Positions 52,291-62,457 are shown, counted from the stretch's first letter. The stretch is 64,000 nt of DNA from Hwanghaeella sp964350445 (GCA_964350445.1 CAYGKA010000022.1:1-64000), one strand, 5' to 3'. A program made the numbers and translations. The notes: generated by a model from the sequence alone, not told the origin.

Positions 52291-54114
52291 ATGGCGAACC
52301 ATATTCCCCACTCCGTCATCAGGGAGGACCGCGCCGACGGAAGCATCCTGTTGCGCTCCAGCGTTCCGCTTGGACCGGTTGCCCGGAATGTCGGTGACTG
52401 GCTGGACCAATGGGCGCGCGATACGCCGGACCGTACGTTCATCGCGGAGCGGGAGGGCAAGGATCCCGATGCCGGTTGGCGGGAAGTCACCTATGGGGAA
52501 ATGCGCCGCGCCGTACGCGCTGTTGCCGCCGGTCTTCTGACCCGCGGCCTGGGCCCCGATTTGCCGGTCCTGATTCTGTCCGGCAATGGTGTCGATCACG
52601 CCATCCTGGCGCTTGCCGCGCATTATGTCGGCATCCCGGTCGTTCCCTTGGCCGATCAGTATTCCCTCATTCCCGAAGCGCATGGCCGCTTGGCCTATGC
52701 GGTGGAAAAGGTCCATCCCGGTCTGGCCTTTGCCCTAGACGCCGCAGCGTTCGGCAAAGCGCTGTCGCTCGACATACTGACGGCGGTGGAAAAAGTCGCC
52801 GTGCTGACCGATGGATCGCCCGTGCCGGTGACGCCTTTTGACGACCTGTTGTCCGCCGATGACGATGCTGCGGTCGATGCCGCGCATGCGGAAGTCGGTC
52901 CCGACACCTTGGCGAAGATCCTGTTCACATCGGGATCTACCTCCAATCCGAAAGGCGTGATGACGACGCATCGGATGCTGACCACCAACCAGGCGCAGAT
53001 GATCGCAACCCTGCCAATGGTTTCGGAACGCCCGCCCAAAATCATGGACTGGCTTCCCTGGAACCATACTTTCGGCGGCAGCCACAACTTCAACCTTGTG
53101 CTGGCCAATGGCGGCAGCCTGTTCATAGACGATGGTCGGCCCACACCCGGCGGCGCGGAACGAAGCATCCGAAATCTGCGGGACCATCCAGGCACGCTTT
53201 CCTTCAACGTGCCGGTCGGATTTTCCATGCAGATCGACGCCATGCGAGACGATGCCGGTTTGCGAAAGGCGTATTTCGAGAATCTCGACTTCGTTTTCTA
53301 TGCGGCGGCTTCCCTGCCGATGGAGACCTGGCGGACGATCGAAACCTTCGCGCGGGAAGTTCGCGGCGAAGTTCCGTTGATGATTTCCGGTTGGGGTCTG
53401 ACGGAGACCGCACCCGCCGCCGTGATGGTGCACGAACCGGTCGACAGGTCCGGCATCATTGGCGTGCCGCTACCGGAAGTCGCCTTGAAGCTTTTGCCGC
53501 TGGGCGAAGGCCGGTATGAGATCCGCCTCAAGGGCGACAACATCATGCCCGGATATTACAAAGATCCGGAAAATACGGCCAAGGCCTTTGACGACGAACA
53601 CTACTTGATCACGAATGACGCCGTTCGGTTCGTCGATCCGGATGATCCGGATAGGGGCTTGATATTCGATGGGCGGATCACTGAGGATTTCAAACTCTCG
53701 ACCGGGACCTGGGTGCGGGCGTCGAACCTGCGCCTTGCCCTATTGAAGGAATTCGCCTCGGTCGCGACCGATATGGTGATTGCGGGTCACGACAGGGACC
53801 AGATCGGACTGCTTCTCTTCGCCAATACGACTGCATTGCAATCCGCCGGCATTTCCTACGAAAACGACGGCACGGTGCTTCATGGTCCCGCGCTTGTGTC
53901 CACGGTAGAGAAAATTTTGCGGGATATTGAGGAAACTGCGACAGGGTCGTCGACACGGATTGCCCGCGCCATTTTGATGGCCGAGCCACCCTCTGTCGCC
54001 GATGGCGAAATTACCGCGAAGGGCAGCTTGAACATCCGGAAAATTCTGGACCGGCGATCCGGTTTGGTCGCGCGGCTGTTCGACGACGCGGACCCCGCCG
54101 TGGCACGCGCCTAA
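52291..54114 (+). CDS. fcs: Feruloyl-CoA synthase-like acyl-CoA ligase
   Basis: The 607-residue AMP-forming ligase has the P-loop-like motif KILFTSGSTSNPKGVM, the segment DWLPWNHTFGGSHN and the acyl pocket region ISGWGLTETAPA, all in the form typical of feruloyl-CoA synthases, plus the C-terminal hinge at about residue 450. It probably activates ferulate or another hydroxycinnamate with ATP and CoA. The usual C-terminal Lys is not obvious (the segment reads TAKGSLNIRK). It follows the crotonase by 7 bases and converges on the MarR gene. Confidence 0.85.
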   Translation: MANHIPHSVIREDRADGSILLRSSVPLGPVARNVGDWLDQWARDTPDRTFIAEREGKDPDAGWREVTYGEMRRAVRAVAAGLLTRGLGPDLPVLILSGNGVDHAILALAAHYVGIPVVPLADQYSLIPEAHGRLAYAVEKVHPGLAFALDAAAFGKALSLDILTAVEKVAVLTDGSPVPVTPFDDLLSADDDAAVDAAHAEVGPDTLAKILFTSGSTSNPKGVMTTHRMLTTNQAQMIATLPMVSERPPKIMDWLPWNHTFGGSHNFNLVLANGGSLFIDDGRPTPGGAERSIRNLRDHPGTLSFNVPVGFSMQIDAMRDDAGLRKAYFENLDFVFYAAASLPMETWRTIETFAREVRGEVPLMISGWGLTETAPAAVMVHEPVDRSGIIGVPLPEVALKLLPLGEGRYEIRLKGDNIMPGYYKDPENTAKAFDDEHYLITNDAVRFVDPDDPDRGLIFDGRITEDFKLSTGTWVRASNLRLALLKEFASVATDMVIAGHDRDQIGLLLFANTTALQSAGISYENDGTVLHGPALVSTVEKILRDIEETATGSSTRIARAILMAEPPSVADGEITAKGSLNIRKILDRRSGLVARLFDDADPAVARA

Positions 54115-54120
54115 AACGCC

Positions 54121-54630
54121 TTATTTGCCGGTGGTCGCCAATGCGTCCACATCCAACAGGGGCGCCGCATCCAGATCGCTGCCACCGAGCAAGGCGGCCA
54201 CTTCGTCCAAGGTGGCGACCATCGCTGTCTGTTTTTCGGGGGCCAAATCGGCAAAAGCCTCGACGAACTTTTCATGCAAAAGCGGGGGCGCCTTCTTGAG
54301 CGCCTTGCGCCCCTCATCCGTCAGCTTCGTATGGACGATGCGTCGGTCGCGGTCGCTGCGATAACGTTCGACAAGCCCGCGTTGCTCCAATCGGTCGAGG
54401 ATCGTGGTCACCGTCGCCTGGCTGAGCGATACCGCGTCCGAGAGACGACCTGTCGTCACCTCACCCAACTCGCGGATTGACCGCAGCACCATGACTTGCG
54501 GTGTCGTCAGTCCTGAGGTTTTCGCGATCCGCTTCGACTGCATGTCGATGGCGCGAATGATTCGACGCAACGCGACCAGCACGTCGTGCGTTGTGTTTGT
54601 ACTGGCTTCTTCCCTGGCTGCGGCGCGCAT
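54121..54630 (-). CDS. MarR family transcriptional regulator
   Basis: The 169-residue protein has a winged-helix fold: TPQVMVLRSIRELG, the recognition region GRLSDAVSLSQATVTTILDRLEQRG (shown as the known block), the wing with RDRRIVHTKLTDEG and a C-terminal dimer helix. It could control the aromatic cluster it converges on, or the NAGGN operon, from which its start is 257 bases away. Similar MarR genes are known next to NAGGN operons. A 6-bp palindrome lies upstream. Confidence 0.9.
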   Translation of the reverse strand: MRAAAREEASTNTTHDVLVALRRIIRAIDMQSKRIAKTSGLTTPQVMVLRSIRELGEVTTGRLSDAVSLSQATVTTILDRLEQRGLVERYRSDRDRRIVHTKLTDEGRKALKKAPPLLHEKFVEAFADLAPEKQTAMVATLDEVAALLGGSDLDAAPLLDVDALATTGK

Positions 54631-54659
54631 CGGCCGTAACTCGATCCGTATTAATGTTG

Positions 54660-54672
54660 CAGTCTGAGACTG
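54660..54672. promoter_or_regulatory. CAGTCT-G-AGACTG palindrome, likely MarR operator
   Basis: An exact 6-bp inverted repeat with one centre base lies 30 bases upstream of the MarR start and 216 bases upstream of the NAGGN operon. The position suits autoregulation and joint control of the divergent operon. Confidence 0.45.
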
Positions 54673-54887
54673 TATCGAACCACGGCCGCGGTCAACAGAT
54701 GGTTACAGGGCAAACCTTTTGACAGCGAAAGTTTCGAGGTGTAAGTAATGGCCCACAGAACAAAACCGCCCTTCACCCAGCCTGGTTCAACGCCACGGCG
54801 TCGGAGGGCGTCGCCGTGTGCCTTCACCAACGACCGATCGAGGCCGGCGCTGAGCAGATACTTAAACAGAACACGATATTAGATCCT

Positions 54888-56666
54888 ATGTGTGGAATAT
54901 GCGGCGAAGTTACCTTCGACGGCAGTTCGGCGTCCCTGGGCGCCATTGAAAAGATGATGGATGTCATGGTGCCGCGCGGCCCGGATTCGGGCGGGGCGGT
55001 CCTGCGCGGCCGCGGCGCGCTGGGCCATCGGCGTCTGAAGATCATCGACCTTTCCGACCGCGCCGAACAACCGATGGTCGACGCGGACCTGGGTCTCACC
55101 GTCGCCTTCAACGGCTGCATCTACAACTACAAGGAACTGCGGGCAGAACTGGAGAGCAAAGGACACCGCTTCTTCTCCCACGGGGATACGGAGGTGATCC
55201 TGCGCGCCTATGCCGAATGGGGCACCGATTGCGTTACCCGTTTCCAAGGCATGTTCGCCTTCGCGGTCTTTGAGCGCGAGACAGGCCGCCTTGTCCTGGC
55301 GCGCGACCGTTTGGGTATCAAACCGCTATATCTGACGGGCAACCCGGAACGCGGCCGCTTGCGGTTCGCCTCGTCCCTCCCCGCTCTTCTGGCGGCCGGC
55401 GATGTCGATACGGCAATCGATCCGGTCGGTCTGCATCATTACATGACCTTCCATGCCGTCGTGCCGCCGCCGCATACAATATTGCGCGGCGTGAAGAAGC
55501 TGCCGCCGGCGACTATTTCCATCTTTGAGGCTGATGGCCGCCGAAAGGACCACGTCTATTGGGACGTCAAGTTCGGCGCGACAGCCGAAGAAACCGGATA
55601 TTCGGACGAGGACTGGCGCGACCGCGTGATGGAAGCCCTCCGCCTTGCCGTCAAACGCCGGATGGTGGCGGATGTTCCCGTCGGGGTGCTGCTATCGGGC
55701 GGCGTCGATTCCAGCCTTATCGTCGGGCTGCTTGCCGAAGCGGGCCAGGAGGGGCTGAAGACCTTCTCCGTCGGATTCGAGGAAGCCAACGGCGAGAAGG
55801 GCGACGAGTTCCAATATTCCGACCTGATCGCCGAGCACTTCGGGACCGATCATTCCAAGACTTTCGTCGAGTCCAACCGCCTGCTCGACACCTTGCCGAA
55901 AACGTTCCGGGCGATGTCCGAACCGATGGTGTCTTATGACAATGCAGGTTTCTTCCTGTTGTCGGAACAGGTGTCGAAACATGTGAAGGTGGTTCAGAGC
56001 GGTCAGGGCGCGGACGAGATTTTCGCCGGCTACCACTGGTATCCGCCGATGATGAAATCGAACGATCCCGCGACGGATTACGCAAGCGTCTTCTTCGACC
56101 GGGACCAGGACGAGTATGCGCGGACGATTTCGTCCAAGTATGTCGGGGAAGATTATAGCCGCGCCTTCGTCGCCGAGCATTTCGACCGTTTGGGCGCCGA
56201 CGCCCCGATCGACAAGGCGCTGCGGATCGACACCACGGTGATGCTGGTCGACGACCCGGTGAAACGGGTCGACAACATGACCATGGCCTGGGGGCTGGAA
56301 GCGCGCGTTCCCTTCCTGGATCACGAGTTGGTCGAACTCGCTGCGCGCGTTCCCGCCGAGTTGAAACTGCGGGATGGCGGCAAGGGCATTCTGAAGGACG
56401 TGGCCCGGCAGGTTATCCCAAGCGAGGTGATCGACAGACCCAAGGGATATTTCCCGGTCCCCGCCCTGAAGTATATCGACGGCCCCTATTTGGACTATGT
56501 GCGCGATGCATTGTCATCGAAAGCGGCACGGGACCGCGGGCTTTTCAAGCAGGACTATCTGGACACGCTGCTGGACGATCCAACCGAACACATTACGCCG
56601 TTGCGGGGATCGAAACTCTGGCAGGTGGCCTTGCTCGAGATGTGGCTTCAAACCCATGACATTTGA
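54888..56666 (+). CDS. N-acetylglutaminylglutamine amidotransferase (asparagine synthase-like)
   Basis: The 592-residue protein has an N-terminal glutaminase domain beginning MCGICGE, so Cys2 is the nucleophile after Met removal, with GPDSGGAVL and FNGCIYNYKELR; the C-terminal synthetase domain has the ATP loop LLSGGVDSSLIVGLL and GQGADEIFAGY. It belongs to the group that amidates N-acetylglutaminylglutamine to the osmolyte NAGGN. ATG 54888 is required to expose Cys2. The next gene starts 15 bases after the stop. Confidence 0.92.
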   Translation: MCGICGEVTFDGSSASLGAIEKMMDVMVPRGPDSGGAVLRGRGALGHRRLKIIDLSDRAEQPMVDADLGLTVAFNGCIYNYKELRAELESKGHRFFSHGDTEVILRAYAEWGTDCVTRFQGMFAFAVFERETGRLVLARDRLGIKPLYLTGNPERGRLRFASSLPALLAAGDVDTAIDPVGLHHYMTFHAVVPPPHTILRGVKKLPPATISIFEADGRRKDHVYWDVKFGATAEETGYSDEDWRDRVMEALRLAVKRRMVADVPVGVLLSGGVDSSLIVGLLAEAGQEGLKTFSVGFEEANGEKGDEFQYSDLIAEHFGTDHSKTFVESNRLLDTLPKTFRAMSEPMVSYDNAGFFLLSEQVSKHVKVVQSGQGADEIFAGYHWYPPMMKSNDPATDYASVFFDRDQDEYARTISSKYVGEDYSRAFVAEHFDRLGADAPIDKALRIDTTVMLVDDPVKRVDNMTMAWGLEARVPFLDHELVELAARVPAELKLRDGGKGILKDVARQVIPSEVIDRPKGYFPVPALKYIDGPYLDYVRDALSSKAARDRGLFKQDYLDTLLDDPTEHITPLRGSKLWQVALLEMWLQTHDI

Positions 56667-56681
56667 GGCAATGGAACTTTC

Positions 56682-58633
56682 ATGAGCGCTTTACAGGACG
56701 CACAGGATATGGCGACGAAAAAAGGGGCTGACCTGACGGGGACGAGACTGCACCTTGCCTCGCTCAAGAATTGGGGCGAACCGCCCGAACCGACCGCCGA
56801 ACACGCGGTGGAAAACGACATCAGCGTCGATTGCGGCTGGGGCCGTCTGTTGTTCGGGCAAACCTTCACCAGCGCCAAAACGCTGGCCGAAACGATTCAG
56901 GAGGAAGGGCCGAACCGCCGCGACGTGGCTTTCTATGTGCGCGAGCCCCATGTGGTGTTAGCCACCGCGCCGCAAGCCTTGTTCCTGGACCCGTCGCACA
57001 CGTTCCGCCTGACATTGACCGGCGACATCCCCGGCAGCATCCCCNNNNNNNNNNNNNNNNNNNNNNNNNNNNNNNNNNNNNNNNNNNNNNNNNNNNNNNN
57101 NNNNNNNNNNNNNNNNNNNNNNNNNNNNNNNNNNNNNNNNNNNNCATCCCCGGCAGCATCCCCCGCGACAGCCTCGTCGAAGGGATACATATTCGACCGG
57201 CGGAACCGGGCGATGAGAAAAAGGTGAACCGGCTCTACCGCGCCTGGTCGATGGTGCCTGTGAGCGAACCCTTCTTCAAACGCGTCAAGACCGACCCGAC
57301 GATTCAGGTCCTGGTCGCGGAGGATCGCCCCCGCGGCGGTGGGACCAGTGAGATCGTCGGCGTCGTCATGGGAGTCGACCACAGAAAGGCGTTCAACGAT
57401 CCGGATAACGGGTCGAGCCTTTGGGCCCTCGCGGTCGACCCGCAAGCGAAGAATCCGGGCATCGGTCGCGCTTTGGTCACACATCTGGCCGGTCTCTTCA
57501 AAGAGGTCGGACGCAGCTTCATGGACTTGTCCGTGATGCATGACAACAAAGAGGCGATATCTCTTTACCGAAAACTGGGTTTTGAGCAGATTCCTGTTTA
57601 CACGATCAAGCGCAAGAACCCGATCAATGAAAAACTATTCGTCGGCCCGATGGAAGAAAGCGGCTTGAATGTCTATGCGCGGATCATCGTGAACGAGGCA
57701 AAGCGCCGGGGCATCTTCGTCGAAATCGAGGACGCCGAAGCCGGCCTGTTCCGGCTGACTTATGGCGGGCGGTCCGTTGCCTGCCGGGAAGCGCTGAGCG
57801 AATTGACCACCGCCGTTGCGATGAGCCGGTGTGACGACAAGGCCGTCACGCGCCGCCTGCTGATCAAAGCGGGCCTGCGGGCCCCGGACCAGATTTCCGT
57901 CGACCCCGACGACGGCAATGCAATCCCCTTCCTGGAAGAACATGCCAGGGTCGTCGTGAAGCCGGCGCGCGGGGAACAGGGCCAAGGCGTTGCGGTCGAC
58001 CTGACGACCGAGGACGAAGTGCGCCGTGCCATCGCCCAGGCGCGGGCGATGTCGGACCATGTCATCATGGAAGAATTCGTGCCGGGACAGGACCTGCGGA
58101 TCATCGTTATTGATGGTGAAGTGGTCGCAGCCGCCGTAAGGCGACCGCCTGTCATTCGCGGGGACGGCGAGCACACGATCGAGGAACTGATCCAAAAGTT
58201 AAGCCGGCGCAGAAGCAATGCGACCGACGGGGAAAGCCACATTCCAATGGACGAGGAAACCGAACGCTGTGTTTCCGTTGCCGGGTTCGCCATGACAGAC
58301 GTGTTACCCAAAGACGAAACCTTGGCCGTGCGCAAGACCGCGAACCTTCATACTGGCGGCACCATTCATGACGTCACCGACGAATTGCACGTGTCCCTGC
58401 GTTCCGCCGCGGTCGAGGCCGCGCGTGTGTTGGATATCCCGGTGGTCGGCTTCGACTTCATGGTCCGCGACCCGGGCCAACCCGGATACGCGATCATCGA
58501 AGCGAACGAACGCCCCGGCCTGGCCAACCACGAGCCGCAGCCCACGGCCGAGAAGTTCATAGACCTGCTGTTTCCGCAAACGCGGTCGACATCCGCGAAA
58601 AGCGGCACCCGGGCTTTCGAGAAGCAAGAATAA
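56682..58633 (+). CDS. N-acetylglutaminylglutamine synthetase (GNAT plus ATP-grasp), interrupted by an assembly gap
   Basis: The left part (56682-57044, 121 codons) ends LTGDIPGSIP and the right part reads PRDSLVEGIHIRPAEPGD in another frame. The 19 bases before the N run recur immediately after it. Joining them removes the gap and one copy and gives one continuous 610-residue frame. The protein then has a GNAT domain (about 130-260, with NPGIGRALVTHLAGLFKEVG) and a C-terminal ATP-grasp domain (about 300-600, VVKPARGEQGQGVAV and VVGFDFMV). It joins glutamines and acetylates to form the NAGGN precursor. The next gene starts 21 bases after the stop. Confidence 0.9.
57026..57163. other. Scaffold gap of 100 N flanked by an identical 19-base overlap
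   Basis: Exactly 100 N occupy 57045-57144. CATCCCCGGCAGCATCCCC stands both at 57026-57044 and at 57145-57163. The round N number and identical flanks show that two contig ends which already overlap were joined with a filler. No sequence need be missing. Confidence 0.93.
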
Positions 58634-58653
58634 GCAAAGAAACGGAGATTACC

Positions 58654-59847
58654 GTGACTGAGATTAAACCGCTTACCCCGGAACTGTTGAAAGCCAGCAA
58701 GAAGGGCCGGGACTGGGACCTGGATCATGACTACATGATCGATGTGCTGCACCAGTTGCTGACCACCCCGAGCCCCAGCGGCATGACCGATGCTATCGTT
58801 AATCTTGTCTGCGGGATGTTCGAAGAACTCGGCATTGAATACGAGCTGACGCGGCGGGGGGCGATTCGCGCCACGCTGCCCGGTGTCTCCAAGGCGCCCG
58901 ACAGGGCTATCGTCGCCCATTTGGATACATTAGGCGCCATGGTCAAGAACCTGAAGAGCAACGGGCGGTGCGAGGTTGTGCCCATCGGCCATTGGTCGGC
59001 GCGGTTCGCGGAAGGCGCGCGCGTCACCATCCATTCCGAACTGGGCCAGCATCACGGCACGATCCTGCCGCTGAAGGCGTCCGGTCACACGTACAACAAG
59101 GAGATCGATACCCAGCCGAGCAATTGGGAAAACCTCGAAATTCGCGTCGACCGGCGGATCCATTCCAAACAGGACCTGATCGACCACAGCATCAATATCG
59201 GCGATATGGTCGTCATTCACGCCAATCCGGTTTTCACCGATGACGGTTTCGTCTGCTCCCGCCATTTGGACGACAAGGCGGGGGTGGCGGCCTTGCTGAC
59301 CGCCGCCAAGGCAATCGTGGAAGGGAAGTTCCGCCTGCCGCTGGAATGCCACATCCTGTTGACGATTTCGGAAGAGGTCGGCGTCGGCGCGTCGCATGTC
59401 CTGCACGGCGATGTCGCGGAGATGGTCTCGATCGACAACGGCACCATCGCGCCCGGCCAGAACACGTCCGAATACGGCGCAACCATCGCCATGCAGGACA
59501 TGGCCGGTCCCTTCGACTGGCATCTGACCCGCAAGCTCCTGACACTCGCCAAGGCCTTCCAGGTCGATCACAGCCGGGACGTCTTTAAATACTACCGGTC
59601 CGACGCGGCCGCCGCGCTGGAAGCCGGGAACGACATCCGCACGGCGCTGGTCTGCTTCGCCTGCGACGCCAGCCACGGCTGGGAACGCACGAACCTGGAT
59701 TCGCTGGAAGCCGTGGCGGATCTGATGGTCGCTTATATGCGAAGCCCCATCCTGTTCGAACGCGACGAAATGGCGCTTGGTCCGAAAGAAGATTTCCCGG
59801 CCGCGGTCCTGCCCCCGGAATCCGAGGACGCCTACGGCGACGATTGA
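58654..59847 (+). CDS. NAGGN-system M42 family peptidase
   Basis: The 397-residue metallopeptidase has M42 aminopeptidase blocks: AIVAHLDTLG for the first metal His and Asp, VCSRHLDDKAGVAAL for the bridging Asp, LTISEEVGVGASHV for the catalytic Glu pair, SIDNGTIAPG and DASHGWERTN for the last ligand His. It is the peptidase found as the third member of NAGGN operons, likely recycling the dipeptide. Start is GTG 58654 with GGAGA upstream. Confidence 0.93.
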   Translation: MTEIKPLTPELLKASKKGRDWDLDHDYMIDVLHQLLTTPSPSGMTDAIVNLVCGMFEELGIEYELTRRGAIRATLPGVSKAPDRAIVAHLDTLGAMVKNLKSNGRCEVVPIGHWSARFAEGARVTIHSELGQHHGTILPLKASGHTYNKEIDTQPSNWENLEIRVDRRIHSKQDLIDHSINIGDMVVIHANPVFTDDGFVCSRHLDDKAGVAALLTAAKAIVEGKFRLPLECHILLTISEEVGVGASHVLHGDVAEMVSIDNGTIAPGQNTSEYGATIAMQDMAGPFDWHLTRKLLTLAKAFQVDHSRDVFKYYRSDAAAALEAGNDIRTALVCFACDASHGWERTNLDSLEAVADLMVAYMRSPILFERDEMALGPKEDFPAAVLPPESEDAYGDD

Positions 59848-59949
59848 ACCGCGAAACCCGGCTCTGGCGGCTCTGGTGACGGGGACGACACGGTACTTGT
59901 CCGTAATGCAGCTTGATGACCGGCGAATTGCCGATAGGCTCGCTGCGCT

Positions 59950-61140
59950 ATGTCGGTATTCAAAGATCTATCTCCGCAGTTGATATCCAACGCGTTCGTG
60001 GCCTTTCTGTTCGCCGCGAGCGGACCGGTTGCGATCATCCTGTCGGTCGGCGCCAACGGACGGCTGAGTTCCCAGGAACTCGCGTCCTGGATTTTCGGCG
60101 TCTTCATCGTCAACGGCCTGCTCAGCCTCTATTTCTGCCTGAAATACCGGCAGCCTCTGGCGTTTTTCTGGACCATCCCCGGCACGGTGCTGATCGGCCC
60201 GGCCCTGGACCATCTGACCTTCCCGGAGGTCGTGGGCGCCTTCCTGGCCACCGGTTTGCTGATGGCCGTCCTGGGCATGTCGGGCGTCGTCGGCCGGTTG
60301 ATGAAAGCCGCTCCGATGCCGATCGTCATGGGCATGGTCGCCGGCGTTTTCATGCAGTTCGGCTTGAATTGGATCGGCGCCCTGCGGGATGACGCGGCCA
60401 TCGCCATCCCCATGACCGTTGCCTTCCTGGCACTTTCCGCCCTGCCGCGCCTGGCCAAGGCGATGCCGCCCTTGATCGGCGCCTTGATCATCGGGATCGC
60501 CGCTTGGGGCATCGTTCACGGATTCAATGTCGATCTGGGTGACAGTGTCTCGCAGGTCGGCCTGCCGTTGATCCAAACGCCGGTATTCAGCCTGCAGGCG
60601 ATGATCGAACTTGTCGTGCCCCTGGCGATCACCGTGTTGGTCGTTCAGAACGGCCAGGGGGTTGCGGTCCTAAAGGCGGCGGGCCATGAACCCCCGGTCA
60701 ACGCGGTCGCCGTCGCCTGCGGCGTTGGCTCGATGATCGCCGGTATGGTCGGCGCCGCATCCTCCTGCCTGACCGGCCCGGTCAACGCGATCATCTCGGC
60801 CGACGGCCCCAAGGAAAAACACTATGCGGCCGGGGTCGTCGTCGGCCTGCTCGCCATTCCCTTCGGCCTGATGGCGCCGGTTTTCACCAAGGTCATGCTG
60901 GCCGCGCCAGCCGCCTTCATCACCAGCCTGGCGGGTCTTGCCATGTTGCGGGTATTGCAGATGGCTTTCATGACCGCGTTTCAGGGACGGTTCATCTTCG
61001 GGGCGCTGATCACGTTCCTCGTGACCGTCTCCGACTTGACGATCTTCAACATCGGGGCCGCCTTCTGGGGCCTCGTCTTCGGCGTCATCGCGTCCTGGCT
61101 GTTGGAACGGGACGACTTCAAGACCTTGGCCGAAAGCTAG
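59950..61140 (+). CDS. benE: BenE family benzoate/proton symporter
   Basis: The 396-residue protein has about twelve spans and the BenE pattern (WTIPGTVLIGPALD near the N-terminal third, MPIVMGMVAGVFMQFGL and ASSCLTGPVNAIISA). These carriers import benzoate or a similar aromatic acid with protons. An aromatic substrate would fit the hydroxylase cluster 6 kb away, but the NAGGN operon lies between them. ATG 59950 starts the first span region; no strong ribosome site is visible. Confidence 0.85.
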   Translation: MSVFKDLSPQLISNAFVAFLFAASGPVAIILSVGANGRLSSQELASWIFGVFIVNGLLSLYFCLKYRQPLAFFWTIPGTVLIGPALDHLTFPEVVGAFLATGLLMAVLGMSGVVGRLMKAAPMPIVMGMVAGVFMQFGLNWIGALRDDAAIAIPMTVAFLALSALPRLAKAMPPLIGALIIGIAAWGIVHGFNVDLGDSVSQVGLPLIQTPVFSLQAMIELVVPLAITVLVVQNGQGVAVLKAAGHEPPVNAVAVACGVGSMIAGMVGAASSCLTGPVNAIISADGPKEKHYAAGVVVGLLAIPFGLMAPVFTKVMLAAPAAFITSLAGLAMLRVLQMAFMTAFQGRFIFGALITFLVTVSDLTIFNIGAAFWGLVFGVIASWLLERDDFKTLAES

Positions 61141-61216
61141 ACCAAGCAATTCCACGGTTCACCGCGGCTTTTTCGATCGCGGTTCGACGTCTCCGTGGAT
61201 GGGGCGCCACGGCGGC

Positions 61217-62419
61217 TCATTCGGCGGCGGCGGCTTCCTCGCCGGTGGCCAGGGCAAGCCAGTTACGGGCCTTCTCTAGATCGCCGTGCTCCGACTCCTC
61301 CAACTCCGCCATCAACCGGCAAACACGCGGCTCAGGCACCTTCTTTTGCTTGGCGACGATATCCAGGTGATTGCGTGCCTCGCCCCAAAGCCCCGCCCGC
61401 AACGCCGCTTCGGCGAGTGCGATATGACTTTCCTTATGATTGGGGTTGAGACTGAGCAGATGCTCGAAGCGCTTGACCTGCTCCAGCGGGCTCGCCCCTT
61501 CCGGCGCGATGTCGCGATAGGCGCGGCTGATCGACGGGTCCGGCTTGTTGCGCCAGGCGTCCTCCAGCACACGGGCCGCCTTGCTGTCCTTGCCGCGCAA
61601 GGCAAGCAGACGGGCCGAGAGCGTGACGCCCTCCGGCAAGTCGCCGGCCAGCTTGTTGGCCTGGCCGGAAAGTTTCAGTGCCTGTTCGAAATCCCCCGCC
61701 GTGCGCCGTTCCTGCGCCTTTTCGATCAAAAGCTTGGCCTTTGTGCGTTTGCCTTCCCCTTCCGGCAGGGCCTTGTGACGGATCGCCTGTTCCACGGTCT
61801 TTAGGGCCGCGTCCACATCGCCGCTTTCGCGCTGCAGGTCCAGCAAGTGCCGCGCCGCCCAACCGGTGGCCGGGCGCAGATTGAAGGCCTTCTCCGCCAA
61901 TTGGCGCGCCTTGGCGGTGTCGCCGTCGCTGATCGCCTGCATCAACAGGCCGCGCGTTCCCAGGAAGGCCATGTCCCGGTCTTCCAGCATTTCTTCGAAA
62001 TACTTGGTTGCCGCCTTGGAATCGCCTTCCAGTTGAGCCGCTTGTGCGGTGAGCAACCGCGTCAACGGCGGATCATGCAGCAGGGATTCCGCCTTTCGCG
62101 CCAATCGCCGCGCTTCTTGCGGATCGCCGGCGGCAACCGCCACGAGGCCCTGGGTCAAGGTTTTGTAGCCGCGCTCCCGGCGGGCGGCGCGGCGGTTTTC
62201 CATGAAACGACCGGGCGCACCCAGCAGGCCGCCTGACATCCGCGCGAAGAGAATCGCGAGGATTACGAAAACGAGCATGCCCAGCGCGAACAGGCTGGCG
62301 GAGATATCGACATGCCAGCCCTGCCAATCCAGGCTGATTCGCCCCGGATATTTGGCAAGATAAAGCGCGGCCGCGACGATCAGCCCGATTTTGATGAAAA
62401 GTAATATCGCCCGAACCAT
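61217..62419 (-). CDS. hemY: HemY N-terminal domain/TPR inner-membrane protein
   Basis: The 400-residue protein begins with two spans (about 3-22 and 40-60) of the HemY_N type (KYPGRISLDWQGWHVDISASL) and continues with TPR-like helical repeats to the end (AAQLEGDSKAATKYFEEML, AEKAFNLRPATGWAARHLLDLQ-type). HemY-type proteins lie beside heme genes and may scaffold them in the membrane; they are not the protoporphyrinogen oxidase of the same name. ATG 62419 begins MVRAILLFIK. It is 38 bases after the Mic60-like gene in the same direction. Confidence 0.93.
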   Translation of the reverse strand: MVRAILLFIKIGLIVAAALYLAKYPGRISLDWQGWHVDISASLFALGMLVFVILAILFARMSGGLLGAPGRFMENRRAARRERGYKTLTQGLVAVAAGDPQEARRLARKAESLLHDPPLTRLLTAQAAQLEGDSKAATKYFEEMLEDRDMAFLGTRGLLMQAISDGDTAKARQLAEKAFNLRPATGWAARHLLDLQRESGDVDAALKTVEQAIRHKALPEGEGKRTKAKLLIEKAQERRTAGDFEQALKLSGQANKLAGDLPEGVTLSARLLALRGKDSKAARVLEDAWRNKPDPSISRAYRDIAPEGASPLEQVKRFEHLLSLNPNHKESHIALAEAALRAGLWGEARNHLDIVAKQKKVPEPRVCRLMAELEESEHGDLEKARNWLALATGEEAAAAE

Positions 62420-62457
62420 ATGCCTATCCCGTCTCCAGCCGGAGTATCCCGGATTCC

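Noticed and set aside
57045..57144. A real frameshift or insertion in the NAGGN synthetase gene
   Set aside because: The frame change is explained fully by the 100 N filler and the duplicated 19 bases.
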